DNA of 64,000 nucleotides from Turnera subulata (GCA_028386065.3 JAKUCV010002057.1:1-64000); one strand, 5' to 3'. Positions 13,101 through 25,900 are shown, numbered from the stretch's first letter. Notes: generated by a model not told the origin, from the letters alone. Program-made: numbers and translations.

Positions 13101-13429
13101 AGGCATGGGTAGCCACACTCAGAGGAGATGTGTACAGTTTCGGAGTTGTTATGCTTGAGCTGCTCACAGGGAAGAGGCCTGTGGAGATATCCAAGCCAAA
13201 GATGTCAAGAGAATTGGTTGTCTGGGTACAGCAAATGAGGAATGATGGCAAACAAGAACAGGTATTTGATCCTCTTCTAAGAGGAAAAGGTTTTGATGCT
13301 GAGATGCTGAAAGTGCTAGATGTGGCTTGCATGTGTGTAAACCATAACCCTTTCAAGAGACCAACCATCCAAGAAGTTGTTGATTGGCTCAAGGATGTGG
13401 GCTCTGACAGAAACCAAAACAAGGGTTAG
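10106..13429 (+). CDS. PSY1R: PSY1R-like LRR receptor kinase
   Basis: Single-exon receptor-like kinase of 1107 residues, LRR subfamily X, closest by pattern to receptors of tyrosine-sulfated peptides (PSY1R/PSKR). A hydrophobic signal segment starts at Met46 (MVLSVVVLTIILHLLPSCQA), followed by the CCSWDGVSC N-cap and about 20 LRRs. An island domain with SYLELPVFVKPDNLTNM interrupts them at about residues 580-605. The transmembrane helix LIVGLVLGICFGTGIVIAVL lies near 736-760 and the kinase runs from about 820 to 1095. Kinase motifs are complete: GAGGFGLVYKA, the Lys of AVKKL, HRDIKSSNILLD, DFGLSRL and GTLGYIPPEYGQAW. It should be an active RD kinase at the plasma membrane. Three in-frame starts exist (10106, 10112, 10241). 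The pre-signal extension is unusual, although I recall PSY1R also having one. Confidence 0.93.
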   Translation: MIMTGNKANFAALSCLIRPIIIPRPRPRPRPSSSSSSSSSSLSLAMVLSVVVLTIILHLLPSCQAAGEAACNPEDGNSLLSFYSTLSSSSTANSLNWNNSSSSNCCSWDGVSCDTVTGRVTRLWLPYKDLNGTLSPSLVNLTALSSLNLSHNRLMGPLPEEFFSSLTSLQFVDLSYNRLSGELPSTNNIITLPIQILDLSSNRFSGQLTIPFLQGAANLTSFNVSNNIFTGQIPSNICTTVSSSVTLLDFSNNNFNGNVPSGLGACPKLEIFRAGFNNLSGTIPDDVYRAVSLQVLSLPVNHLTGDISDDIVNLTRLQILELFSNQLTGMIPREIGKLAGLESLLLYINNLTGTLPPSLNKCTNLVSLNLRVNFLVGDLSSFDFSTLQQLSTLDLGNNNFTGVFPTSLYSCISLTAVRFASNQLEGQISPDITALQSLSFLSVSANNLTNITGAIRILMGCKKLTTLILSNNTVNETLPDYGNALDPAGFQNLQVLSLGGCRLFGQVPSWLSMLRNLQVLDLSFNRITGSIPAWLGNLSGLFYLDLSKNSLTGEFPLELTRLQALVSPQTGKQLNRSYLELPVFVKPDNLTNMQYNQLSSLPPAIYLGQNNLSGSIPPEIGQLKMLHILDVDSNNFSGNIPDELSNLTNLERLDLSSNQFSGEIPASLKVLHFLSWFSVANNNLRGPVPSGGQFDTFSESNFEGNPLLCGQIVQRSCSAPSGTNSSTTDHKSANAKLIVGLVLGICFGTGIVIAVLVLWILSKRRIIPGVDADNMELDTLSSHSYSGLPPQAEKSTNVVVLFPNNTENIKDLTMPELLKATDNFSQANIIGAGGFGLVYKAILEDGTKLAVKKLSGDLGLMEREFKAEVEALSTAQHENLVSLQGYCVYEGFRLLIYSYMENGSLDCWLHEKIDGASQLDWPTRLKIARGASCGLAYMHQICEPHIVHRDIKSSNILLDEKFEAHVADFGLSRLILPYHTHVTTELVGTLGYIPPEYGQAWVATLRGDVYSFGVVMLELLTGKRPVEISKPKMSRELVVWVQQMRNDGKQEQVFDPLLRGKGFDAEMLKVLDVACMCVNHNPFKRPTIQEVVDWLKDVGSDRNQNKG
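10172..10220 (+). repeat. Coding microsatellites: (AAGACC)n then (TCC)n
   Basis: A hexanucleotide run of about four AAGACC units encodes an Arg-Pro repeat (RPRPRPRP). It is followed directly by a TCC run encoding ten serines. Both sit between Met1 and Met46 of the receptor kinase, before the signal segment. They are therefore removed or never translated if Met46 is used, and length variation would be tolerated. Confidence 0.85.
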
Positions 13430-16003
13430 CGGGAAAAAAAACCCTTAAAACGTATATCAAGGAGATATGTACACTTGCACAGAGTATTGGATTTTGTTTC
13501 TTTTTTCACATCATGTAACTCATGTAAATGGAAATTTATTACGCCTTACAGAATTACTCCTATAATGTAGAAAAAAAGGAAGTACAGCTAAATAATCTGA
13601 TGTTAAATCAGGGATTTTCAGTGAAAGCTAAAATGTGATACCGCAAATGTAATCTCGTGCATAAACACAAGTAACACATAAAGCCAAGACATGCTTTCAA
13701 ACCACGGCTTCCAGCAACAAAAGAAACTTCGTTTTAAGCCCATACACTTCTGTAAACACTGAATTCCTCCACTAGTTTCCTTGTATCTTTTTGTTGCTGT
13801 TGATGAACCACAATATTTAGGTGGTGCACTTTAGGTTCTCAGGAAATCACAATGTTTATACACCATTTGCTGGAATATTGAATCCTTGCAACAGGGCGTT
13901 GAGTACAAGTTACCATGCTCTGGCCCCCAACAATGTCAAGTTGATAAGGAAGATAAGTTGTACAATGTCCTCATGGATGATCTTCAAATCCAAAGTTTGG
14001 GTACACAGTGCTTTCTGTTTGTTTGTACTATTATAGTCGTTTGGAAGAGGATATGTTAAAGACAAATGCTTTAGTACATAAAACCACGGTTTCTGATGTT
14101 TTTTTTTTTTATGATGAGCTAGCGTAATCTTCACTTATTGCAAATAAATGGCTGTGGGACATGTGGATAAATTCGTGAGGTATCTCATTAAGCAAAGCAG
14201 GATAGGGGGATAAATGCGATCTACTATAGACTGGAGTGGATTGAGCATCTCCTTGTCGTCCTCTCAATAATTTAACCAAAAGCAAACAATGAAAGATAAT
14301 CAATATTCCTCACTAATGCTTACTATGTTTTTTAATTGATTATGAGGTAGAGGTAGCATTACAATTGCCACCATTAATTTGTTAGGCAGTAAATATTGCC
14401 ACCTTTCATCTCAACAGGTAAACGAGGCTTTGACGTGCCAGCTTTTGGACAGACTTGCATCAAAAGGCAACTCAATGACATTACTTTGTTTTACTTTTTT
14501 ACCATTACTTTTAGACATCCTGGTTAACTAGTGCGCATTAGTAAAGCAAGATTCAACGTTTAAATGTTAATTAATTGGCTTTTCTTTAACTAAAAAATTG
14601 TTAATTAATTGACGCCCTTTCACATTGTTGCTTCGGATCCCTGTCGTTTTCATGGAAATAACAAACGAGATGATGGTAATGAGAGGATGCTCTAGGCTCT
14701 AGTCCTTTTCTTTGCACAGGACCTCAGAAATTATTACGGTGAAAATTAGTCTGAAGAGCACAAGATGATCCAATTAATAAGAAATTTGGAAGTAGAGATG
14801 GAAAACTGAAGTGTACTTGTGTTCATCATTTTTTTTTTCACTTATTGAAGTGGAAAGGCAGGGACATCCACAGGAGCAATACCTGGCATATTCCTTGAGG
14901 ATTCTTTAAATAAAAATTTCTGATGAGTGGAGAGAAATGCTTTTAGCGCAATTGTGTTTCGAGTGGTGGGAATTTATTTCTTCTTCTCGATTCTCTTCTA
15001 ACCAGTGATTTGGCAGGATGTGTTGATAATTCTTTTTCTGTTATACATATTCCAGACAAGTTCTTAATGGCTTGATCACATTATCATTCACATATTGCCT
15101 ATCTTTCTAGTGGGTTTATTCTCATTGTCACCCAAGTGAGCCAGCTAATCTGGGATAGGAGATATCTTACTGGTTTCTATTTTCAGCCTAAATTATCCCA
15201 CTAAGATAATGCTGCATTACTATAGCATCACCAGCTGGTGGCATTTGAACCACAGACTTGAAAAGTTGTAACTTGCAAAACTATAAGGAGAACAAAAGAG
15301 TGATAAGGTAGTATCTTGTTCATCTTAGCAGCATGCACTACTGTTTTTTGATTGAAAATCTTAAAGCTGCTTTGTAAAAGAGTTAAACCAAATCTATTGC
15401 TAAAACATCAGGGAATAAATCTTGATACAGGGGAAACCTGCGACAAATATAATGTTAAATTGAAAACCACAATAGCTACTAGCTTGACCGGGACTTGAAG
15501 CAGAATAACCTCTACAGTAGGCCATATATACAGGGCCAAAGAGTTTTAAAGTTGTCACTTGGTAGTTACTTGCATATCCTGGATCTTTTGCACTCACTTC
15601 CGATAGGGGATTAGGTCATTGCAGGTGTACACTAGAAACAATGTGTAGCACAATCGAAGTTTGGAAAGTTTGACAGACCAAAGGCCTGAGGTCAATAACA
15701 TGAATAGTAAAATGTCTGGAATATCTGTTTTAAATGTCTTACTAAACTTTAAAGATATCACAGCTCATATATTATTGACAATCTCAGGAACGTATGAGCA
15801 TAAAAAGCTAGGACTGTTAGTCATCAAGAAACAAAAGCAAACCTGCCATTCCCCTGTTATCGTACTAAATGAAATCAATAAGGAGATCAAACTCCTTGAT
15901 GGGATAAGGAAACGGAGCATAGATTTTCATTCATTTTTATTGCATAAAATGTCTGATCTTCTAGGTTGTCCTGATCTCCCAGACTTCCTGTTGTTTGCAT
16001 TAA
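13430..16003. other. Intergenic region between convergent genes
   Basis: No coding sequence recognised between the receptor kinase (plus) and the TIR-NBS-LRR gene (minus). The first 150 bases are probably kinase 3' UTR, and sequence just left of 16004 is probably NLR 3' UTR. The short open frames here have no recognisable domains or supporting splice structure. Confidence 0.5.
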
Positions 16004-19000
16004 TTAGTTCCCATGCCTTGGGTAAAAAATATTGCATATTAATGACAACAAATTGGGATCATCATAAGCTTCGTACAGCTCATCACCTGCATTTAACAGA
16101 TGAACACCACACTTGATCACAGTGCAGTTGCGTAAGGGATTGTTATCCATATCAAGAAGGTCAAAATCAACTAAGACTTCAGTGAATCCCTTTTTCTTGG
16201 AATCCAAGCATGGATGATCATGTGCAAAAAACAGGTGATCTTTGCGGACGTTCCATCTTTCTTTCAAGTTATTATAACAACTACCAAAGTAAGAATGCCC
16301 ATGCTGGAACTCACCATCATCGTTCCTGAACCGATATCTACATTTGATTTCAAAACCACCACTGGAGCCACTGAAAAAAGTGAACTTGAATGCAACAACA
16401 GCGCTGAAGATGAAACCCATGAAACCATTATTAGCCCAACATGAAGGTAGCTGAATTACTATGGACGACCCTGAAGTTTGATGACTGAACCAATCTGGAA
16501 GTACGGATCCAGGAAAGCAGAAACTTGAAGCACCGGCCGGTACATCAACCTGCAGTGACAAGAAAGCCAAAGATTCTAAATACTAACACCACAGAGGGCC
16601 AGCATAAGGACTGTGTCCAGTTAAGCGTGTGTGTGTGAGTGCATGCAATGAAGTGCTAGAAAGAGAGAAAACCTTATTGCAGAGGTTTGTCGCATAAAGT
16701 TGAATTTTGGTGAGAGCATAAGCCATGATTCTATCGCGTGTCTTTTCATCCAATTTGAAGCAATTAGTGAAAATGAACTCAAAATTGTTTCCTTTCACTC
16801 CAGATGTGGATCTCAAAGCTTTTTTCAGAGATATACAATTGTGTGCATCTAATTTTGTGAGCCTTGGAGGAAGCTGTGGTAAGTAGGTGAGATTCTCGCA
16901 AAATCTTAAGCCAAGGTATTCCAACTCGGAGAAAAATTCCATATTTAAAGGTATACTAGAAAATCTATTTCTGCTTAGATCCAATATTTCCAACGATCTT
17001 AGATCACCCAGGATGGCAGGAAGTTGCAATAACCCACAACCATCCAAAGATACCATCCGCAGGTATTTTAAGTGGCCATATGAAAGCAAAGGGTCAGCAA
17101 GGAATCCTACGTCCTTGAGATTTTTGCAGTCCCTCATTTCCAAAGTAGACAGCCTGGTTAGTTGTGTAATTGAGGAGGGAACACATTCGATGGCTGTCCC
17201 ATCTAGGTAAAGGTATTTCAAAGATGTCATCCACTTCAAAGGTGGGAAATGACAAAACCGGGAACACCCAGAGAGATTAAGCTTTTCGAGAGATTGCAAC
17301 CTACAGAAGCTGTCTGGAAGAATCTCAAATCTTGTGCAGTTCTGGAGACTCAATTCCACTAGAACAGAGAAGAACTCAATTGATTGGGGAATTTCTGTTA
17401 TTGTTGTCCCATCTAAATATAATTTCTTCACATTCCATGTAACATTTGGGAATGTAGTGATGCTTGAGCAACAAGAAAGAACAAGCTTTTCCATGTATTT
17501 CAACTCAAAGATTGAACTTGGCAGATTCTGAAGCCGTGTGCAGTTCATCAGATCCAAATAACATAGTCTTGGAAGGCGATCAATTGAAGAAGGAAGCTCT
17601 TCTATTCCGGTTCCATTCAAGTATAAGTATCTTATAGTCTCTGACAAGAGTGAAATCTTAGTGATACTTGAGCAGCCAGATAGATCAAAGATTATAAGGG
17701 ATTTCAACAAAGATATACTGTCAGGAAGTTTGCCAAGTCGTTTGCAACCTTTCAAATTCAATGTGATAAGACTCTCGAGAAAACCAATTGAGTGAGGAAG
17801 TTCTTCTATTAAAGTCTCATTCAAACTCATATAAGTTATATTTTCCCCTGTGATCTGTGGACACTTCCGAAGGCTTGAGCAACCGGAAAAGTTAATAGTC
17901 CTCAGAGATCTTGAATTAATGCTAGCTGGAAGGCTCACAAGGCTTGTGCAGTACCTCATATCCAAATCAAGAAGCTTGTTTAGAGGTCGAGTAGGCAAGG
18001 AAACTCTTTCCAAACTTGTACAGAACTGGAGGTTCAATCTTTCAAGATTTGTGGCATTAGAGAAATTGGGGAATGTGGATAGATGCCTGCAATGGCTGAG
18101 GTTGAGCTCCTTTAAGTTTGCTAGATTCTGCAGCAATATAAAATACAGTAAAATATGCATTTGTAACTTAATAGTTCACTTTTGAAACCAAAACGAAGAC
18201 GAAAAAGGGGAGAAAGTTAAAGGAAGGACCTGTTCTCCTTGCCAAAGTTCCGTGACATTGCTAGATGACAGGTTCAATTCAACAAGATTCTCTGCATTAA
18301 AATTTAACGGCAGAGACCTCAGTTGATAGCTTTCCCAGTGGAGATACCTTAACTCATCAGAAATAGACTCCAGACCATGAGGAAGCTGCACACTACAGCT
18401 ACTTCCAACTGTGGAGCTATAAATTTTGAGCAATCGAAGATTATACATCCTGGAAAGGCTGTGGCGCATAATTGGATTTCTTTAGTTTTGGAAATGTCCA
18501 GGAATATCCCTTCAACTTTTTCAGTTCCCTGTAGACATTAGACCCCGACAGGACATAGTTTAGCTTAACACAAAAGTATTCAATAGCTCCTTAGTATAAC
18601 TGTGGACTATTCTCCTCAATATATGATATCAGCAAAAAATTAAAATATATTGAGAGAAAGCAAAAGAGAGAAACGATTCTTACAAGATTTTTGGCCAGGA
18701 CACGATGAACATCTGCAGGGCTCCATAACCTGCTACGTTTGCCCGGGTCGCTTATAGATTCTTGTCGAACAATTTCATGAGCCACTTCTTGCAACAAATC
18801 ATGCATTTCAATCTTCTCATTAGACATGGTAATGAGGCACCGATCTGCAAGAATGCTAAGCCCAATATCTGCAGAGAAACCACAAGCATCTAGTATCCCT
18901 TTTACAGAATCAACTTCTTTTCCTTTGAAGAAACATGCAATGTCAAGAAATATACTCTTCACTTTATCATGTAGTGAATTGAACCCTATCTTCAAAACAT

Positions 19001-20840
19001 CATGGATTTTCAGATGAGGAAAACTTCCGATTTCAGTCAATGCACTTTCCCATGCCTGTTTCTTCCTTCCAAAAAAGAAAGAACCCAATACTTTGACAGC
19101 TAATGGGTTTCCCTTAGCATAATCTACAGCCTGAATTGATAGCTTCCAATGATCTTCTTGGGGATGGTCCTTTTTGAAAGCATTCAAACTAAAAAGCTGA
19201 AGAGCTTCATGATAAGTCAATTTTTCAACCTCATATATCTCATTCACTACATTCTTCAGTAGCTGCTTATCTCTAGATGTCACAATAATTCTACTTCCTG
19301 CACCAAATAAATCACGCCCTCCAATCAAAAATTCAAATTGATCGACATCATTCACATCATCGAGAACAATGAGAACCTTTTTATGGCCAATCCTATCCTT
19401 TATGAAAGATGGTCCTATGCAGGGAGTGGTAATATGTAGTTCAGGTTCCTCTAGTACTGTAGAAAGAAGTTCACCCCGCAACCGAACTAACCCACCACAT
19501 TTTTCTGATTCCTCCCTCACATTTGAGAGAAAACAACAACCTTCGTATTGAGTTGAGAAGCTATGGAACACAGCTCCAGCAATGGTTGTCTTGCCTATAC
19601 CACCCATTCCCCAAATTCCTATTGCTCGAACATCTGTTGACTCGCTGCATAATAGAGATTTAATCTGTTCAATGCGAGATTCTATCCCAACCAGGCCCTT
19701 TAAATCATTTGAAGAGGTATAGTTCAACCTTTTTAGTATACTCTGGACAACTTCTTGAACTAGTCGGGACTCAGGCCTACCAGATACGAAGAGAGAAAGA
19801 TCTGTTAGTCAAACTGTAGCACAAAGACATCAAGTAACACGGTAAAGATTTAATGTTGTGTTTGCTTCTTTTATTGGTCTAGACCACATCACCTACAAGT
19901 AACAACTGGTTCAAGTCCCTTAAATCTAATTCGTTCTCTGAAATTTCATGATTGTACATAACAACAACCCAGTGCTTCAAAATCTAACCCAGTAACTTTA
20001 CAAGACCTTATAAGTAACATCAACAAAAGACACTTGCCTACAGCATTAGGTTACAACTTACAAGAACTAATGGCAACATGCAATTGCAGAATTTGTTGCT
20101 TATTTATTTAATTCACATCTGCTTCACTAAAATCTTTTGCCATGTGACAAGTAGCTAGAAACTTAAACTTCAGATGCCCAGATGGACAGAGTGACCTGGA
20201 ATTACTACACACAACATACATAACTATCATTCTCACATAAATGCGCACATATAGGATTGACTAACAAATTAATTTATCAAATCTGGTTACCAAAGCAATT
20301 ACTTAAACATTATATTTTTGAATTCAACAGTTAAGGAGAATGCACAGTTAGTTACCTAGTGACATTCGAATCCCATCCAGATATATTAGCAGCATTAGTC
20401 AACTCATCCCTCCACCTTGGCACCTTATCCATCTTGCCTTTAAAACGGTTTTCGAGTTTCTCAAATGCATCCCCAAAACTGCCTGTCTGCTCATCTACAT
20501 CAGATGGGTCCACATGATAAAAAATTGGTAACACGATCTGCCCATGAGCTCTCCTGCATTCCAGTATCTTAACAAGCTCATCTACACACCACGGAGAAGA
20601 TGCATAGTTCTTGGAGAATATTATTACGGATATAGCTGATTCTTCAATTGTTCTCAAGAGCGAAGGAGCAATTTCTTCTCCTCTTTCAAGTTCATTGTCT
20701 ATGAAAGTCTTGACCTGTTTTCGACATAAAGCATCATAGAGATGGCTCGTAAAATTGTCTCGTGTATCTGCACCTCTGAAGCTGAGGAAAACGTCATACT
20801 TCCGCCTTGGAGCATTGGAAGAAGAAGCAGCGGCGGCCAT
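16004..20840 (-). CDS. TIR-NBS-LRR immune receptor, one-base frameshift
   Basis: Intracellular TNL receptor whose TIR domain is expected to hydrolyse NAD when activated by a pathogen effector. Five exons: 20840-20356 (TIR), 19776-18684 (NB-ARC), 18528-18230, 18127-16673 (LRRs) and 16549-16004. TIR: KYDVFLSFRGADTRDNF, and the Glu of WCVDEL. NB-ARC motifs are complete: P-loop GMGGIGKTT, kinase-2 KKVLIVLDDV, RNBS-B GSRIIVTSRD, GNPLAVKVLGS and MHDLLQE. Exons 4-5 hold many LRRs, then a C-JID/post-LRR domain (FPGSVLPDWFSHQ, GFMGFIFSAVVAF). Exon 3 is 299 bases between two phase-0 introns. The frame starts GTEKVEGIFLD and is lost near 18454-18457 just before RMYNLRLLKIY, so one base is missing. This is either a sequencing or assembly error or a young null allele. 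Without the shift the protein would be about 1290 residues. Confidence 0.92.
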
Positions 20841-22947
20841 AACTGTCAGTTACCAGATTCTGCCACCAAATCACTTCTAATTGGCAGAACCAAGAGAACA
20901 ACCGTTTGCTACTACAGGAAACAAAGAAAATATTCATAATTGGTGAGCAGAAACAATAATAAACCAAGAAAGAAGGCGCCATTATGTGGGCAAGTTCAAC
21001 TAGTTACCATAAAATTTTCATACAAATCTCCATTAATATGTTCTTATGTTACACATACCACTAAGACAGAGAACGGTATTCCAGGTTCAAAGCTTAATTC
21101 AGGCTTAAATATCAGAAAATATAGAAACTGCACAAAGAGACCGAAGTATGTAGTACTCACAGAATAAGCAGATTAAACCAACTGATCAAAGATTGCACTT
21201 TTGGCTTGTTTCTGGCAATCAAGACAGACTTTAGCAAACGAACCCAAATCAAATATTGACAAAAGAAACGCACTTGGAATTAAACATAGTTGGTCAGATA
21301 ATTGAACTGAATGGCTGATGAACAAAATGGGTTTTGAATAGAAAAAAAAAAGATAGACTAGACAACTTGTAGTAGAAATTGCCAAAGTCAACTGTGATTT
21401 GCGTCATTGCTTATCTGTGCACGCGTTAACTGTGCCTGTATATATACATAATTTATGTTCTTAAACAAAAGCAAGGACAGGCAAAGCACTGGTGCAATTC
21501 TATATTCTTCCTGTATTGTGGCATTCCCTTCTAGTATCTCTCAACTTACATGCACTATTTTCACCTTCATCCTCATAAAAAGAAGATTCTTTCTTCTCTT
21601 CTCTACTCTTCTCTTCTCTGGTTTGCGCATTCCGACGAGGAACAATCTCACGCGCCTCCCTTTCAAAACACCGGAGGAAATGTAGCCTGCTTCTGCATGT
21701 GAGTCTGTCAACCATAACCCTTTCAAGAGACCAACCGTCCAGGAAGCTGTTGATGGGCTCAAGGATGTGGGCCCTTGCAGGAACCGAAACAAGGGTTATC
21801 GAAACAAAAAAAAACCCTTTTGATGGGAAAATTGAGCCCCAGCCCACTGAAGTTCAGCACTCTTGTGAGAAACTATCTTCAAATACCACTATGGGCTAAG
21901 AATAGCCCACTGAAGTGTAGCTACTTAATGCTGATTTTTTTTTTTTTTCCTCTCAGAATTAACTTCAGCTGAAACTTAAAGCTGTTTTATTCCTGATTAT
22001 CTTGAAATTCTTTATTTTTGATGTAATAATTCCGGAGAAAAATTTTTATTATGTGGACTCCCAAATTCGATTAATTATAAACTTGTCATTTATGTTCAAA
22101 AAATATCTTCAAGGGTTGAAAGATGACATGGATTAAAAATGAAAATACCTTTGAAAAAAATACCAAAAATTAGTAATGGATACAAATTCCACACAAATAC
22201 CGCCGGCGCCCATTGAGCTCAGCCGCGCCTACTTGAGCGGCAATATCGCAATAGTAGCCAGGAGCCACTGTCTTTTTTTTTTTTTTTTCATTTTTCTTAT
22301 ACTGAAGAAAAAATACCCCTAGTTCTTAGTAGACTAAAATAGGTGATTCAAAGTAATAAAGTGAAAATTTATATAATTTATTTTTTATAGAAAAAAATGG
22401 GTATAAACTATGTTTCTTGTTGTTTTCAGTGGTTTTTTTTTCCTGTTTTAATAAAACTTCTGGATAAGATTATATCTAGGATTGATGAGTCTTAAAATCC
22501 ATGCTGGAAAAAGAAATTCTTTGTTTCATTTACAATTTCGTGGTCAAAGCAAAAATATAGAGTTCTATCTTTATCGGGGGGACCAAAGTCACAAAAGTTC
22601 TATTTTACTATCCCAATGTAGTTGATATAATTTTGGAAAGGTAAACAACAAAATGCATTTATATTTACTCTTTTAACTTTTTTTAAACAAATTCTCGATC
22701 ATTTCTAAAAAAAAAAAATAGAGGAAATTATAGATCAACCCCAAAACGACGACGCATATATACAGATTGGATCTGGAAAGACTAAAATTGACTCTTTTTG
22801 CCAAACTCTAAATTACCGGACATTTTAACGACCTGAGCTGACGGAGGGAGGGGAGTCGCGGCGAAGAGTTGACCAATCAAAAAACTAAAGCGGAGAAGTA
22901 AAGGCCAACGGAACGCCGTTTGGTGACGGCGGAAGGCGGCGTCGAAG
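20841..22947. other. Intergenic region, divergent promoters
   Basis: Upstream region of both the NLR (minus) and the metallophosphoesterase (plus). It contains the receptor-kinase fragment described separately at 21686-21822, several T runs, and a short GC-rich patch at 22200-22260. I see no intact gene. A TATATATA-like run lies near 21438-21447, too far from either start to assign. Confidence 0.5.
21686..21822 (+). pseudogene. Fragment of a PSY1R-like gene 3' end
   Basis: About 130 bases match the end of the receptor kinase at 13323-13446. The shared part runs from the codons for CVNHNPFKRP through the stop codon into the purine-rich start of the 3' UTR (AACAAGGGTTA, then a run of A and CCCTT). 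Identity is high, roughly 85-90 percent by eye. It lacks the rest of the gene and the stop TAG has become TAT, so it cannot encode a receptor. It sits on the same strand as the parent, 8 kb away on the other side of the NLR. Confidence 0.85.
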
Positions 22948-25900
22948 ATGAAGCAGCACCACAAGGTGACTCTGGTGCTGTGCGCTATATGGATGGCAAC
23001 GGTCTTCTACGGCGAAATGCTTGCTTTCTGGATGCCGTCTCTCTGGTCCTGTTCCTGGCCTCATCTCCTTAATCCCTCGGTAAAATCACTCATTTAATGA
23101 CTCTTATTAGTAGTTAATGCTTTGATTATCTGGAATTATCGTTAAGATTTACACCTGCTGCTAGCTTTATTTAAAACTTTATCCTTCCTGGTGGATTTGC
23201 GGCATTTCGGTTCTTCCTTTTTTGGTTGGTTACTAATTACTATACATAATAAGCATGATTTAAGAATGATTTTGTTTTGTTTTATTCTTCATACCATAAA
23301 TAAACAACTTGAGTACCTCTTTGAACCATTTGAGATGTGTATTTGTACGAACTAATAGAATTGGTTCTTTGGAGCTTAATTTAATTAGCTGAAATGGTTT
23401 ATGTTTGTGGTGCATTATGTAATGGATTCTTCGACTGTGCATTTCACTAAATTTTGAGGTAATATTGTATCTAAAGAACAAATCATATGAAGATATTAAA
23501 TGCTATAATACTTTGAAGCGAACGATCTTCTAAGCTTGGGTGTCTGGTGATTACTCCCTTCTGTTTCAGATCAATGGTGGAGACACTTCGAGTGGGTATG
23601 CAAAGATTGCAGTCATAACAGATGTACAGGTGAATGTTTCTTTCTCTTTTTTAGTTGTGAAACTTTCCAATTTGTCAAATTTAGACATGGGGTCTCTTGT
23701 ACTGACATGTATGTATGCAACTTTGGAGCAGCTCATGGACAGTACCTCCCTTCGTCTACCACCAAAATCGCTTGGTCTGGAGTTTGCACAGTTCTATACC
23801 GACCTATACATGAGGAGGGCATTCTTTGAATCTGTCCTGCCATTCAAACCTGATGTGGTTTTGTTTCTCGGAGATTTTTTCGATGGAGGCCCTTTTATGT
23901 CAGATGAAGAGTAAGGCTAATTTCGGTTTCCCATTTGCAACTTATTCATACAGCTGCTTATGAACTTCAGTTTATGAGACTACATTCTCTTCTTTATTCT
24001 TGGTCTCAACTTATTCCCATAAACTCTCAAGACAGAGTGATCTTATGTGCATACATGCTTTATAGTTTTCTGCCACGAAACGCCTTGACATTCTTTCACT
24101 GATAAGATGGCAGGAATCCTTACAGCGCTTTAAGCATATATTTGGTCTGAATGTAGAAGAGAGGCACCGAAACATCCAAGTTCGCTCTATTCCTGGAAAC
24201 CATGATGTTGGCTATGCAAGCATCATGTCTCATAAGCGAGAGGTAAATTGGTAATCTCCAGTTATAGTTGGTTGTGTATCTCTTTTGGTTTTCAGAATAA
24301 TAAACTGTGGAGGGTCCTGTTATATGTTAGACTGTTCTTCTACCATGGTTTTTGATGCGTTTTATTTTTTTAACTTTTTATACGTTTACAGGTTGTAAGA
24401 CGCTATGAAAAGGAGTTTGGCACCAGAAACTACGGATTTACTGTTGGAAAAGTAGAGTTTGTCGCAGTTGACGCTCAAACTCTAGATGGTAAATAAAACA
24501 TGACTTGCTCTTTTTTCTGCACAAATGTAGATTGGTTATGGCATCAAAACTGTGAATGGTAATTGGTAATGGTTCCTTTTCTTTTTTGCATTATCTTTCT
24601 AGAGTTAATACACTAAGTACGGTAATATTTATGACTGCATTGATTATATAGTTCATTTATCTCCGAGGCTGTGGATTTGATATTCCTGAGCAAGACATGT
24701 TTCTGCAAACAACTCTACAGAATTCAGATCGAGTGCTTTATGTTTTCTGGTGACTAAATCAATGCACCATTTGAACTTTGTTATTTCCAGGACAACCGCG
24801 AGGAAATTTGTCGTACAATTCATGGGAGTTAGTAAAAATTGTTTCCGAGGGTATAAAAATTTCACAGTGTTGTTTTTCTTTGGATTGATATCTTGGTGAT
24901 TTGTAATTTGGAAAGCAATTCCAATGTGCTCTGTTCACATTTCTCCAGATGTACAAGTACTCCCAAGGGTTTTGCTGACCCATATCCCATTGTATCGGCC
25001 AGATCATACACTTTGTGGCCCTCATCGAAATTCTCCAATTATTAATCAGGTACTCTTTTTGTCAATTTATGAGGGAAAAAAAGCAAAAGGCACTGTTTTC
25101 TTGTTCCGTCTGTTAATATCCTTCCCAACGATTGTATGAATTTGAGCAAATCTCAGTTTTTGTGGATATTTTGGCCAAAATGCATTTGCCTTAATTAACA
25201 CATGAATTTACTGACGAGTTTTCAATTGCTTGTTCAGAGAATCTCTTATTCTGCTTATACTCAAGAAGTAGTGTAAGCATCTCCTCTCTCTCTCTCTTTG
25301 TGTGGTCAAATAGGCAAAGTGGAATTGCATTACATTGTGCAATTTGATTAAAATGGCCGTTTTCTTATTCCTGAGATGGTTTAATGGTGCAGTTACCAAA
25401 ACTATCTTAGCGAGGAATCCTCAAAGCGGTTGTTGGAATTGATCAAACCTGTAAGTCTTAATTCCTTGATGTTTCCATACAAAGCTTCCGTGCTCTCCTT
25501 ACACCTCTCCACATGGCAGCTCAATGTTAATTTTTGTCTTCTAATACGTAAAGTTATGTCTAAACACCGAAACATAAAGTTTCAAGTGGTGTCTGAAAAG
25601 CCTGAATGCATCTGGCACTTCGCACAACTTCAATTATGTTATCAAGCTATTGATTGACAAGAGAAAGATACTGTGTGCATGTGTGTATCTGGTTGTTCGA
25701 AGCGCAAACTGTTTACATAAACTTGCACATATACTTTGTGGGGATTTACTTTTACTTTCTATAATACATATAGTTTTTATAGGTACTTGTTTTATCGGGC
25801 CACGATCATGATCAGTGTACTGTGACCCATAGTTCTAAATTTGGGACTGCAAAAGAGGTAAGTTCCCAATACTGTGGCTTATACAAACTTTATGCTTGTA

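Noticed and set aside
22030..22095. Sequence GGAGAAAAATTTTTATTATG and following bases resemble the left end of the MITE at 48308.
   Set aside because: I could not find a matching inverted end or target duplication to the right, so I did not call an element.
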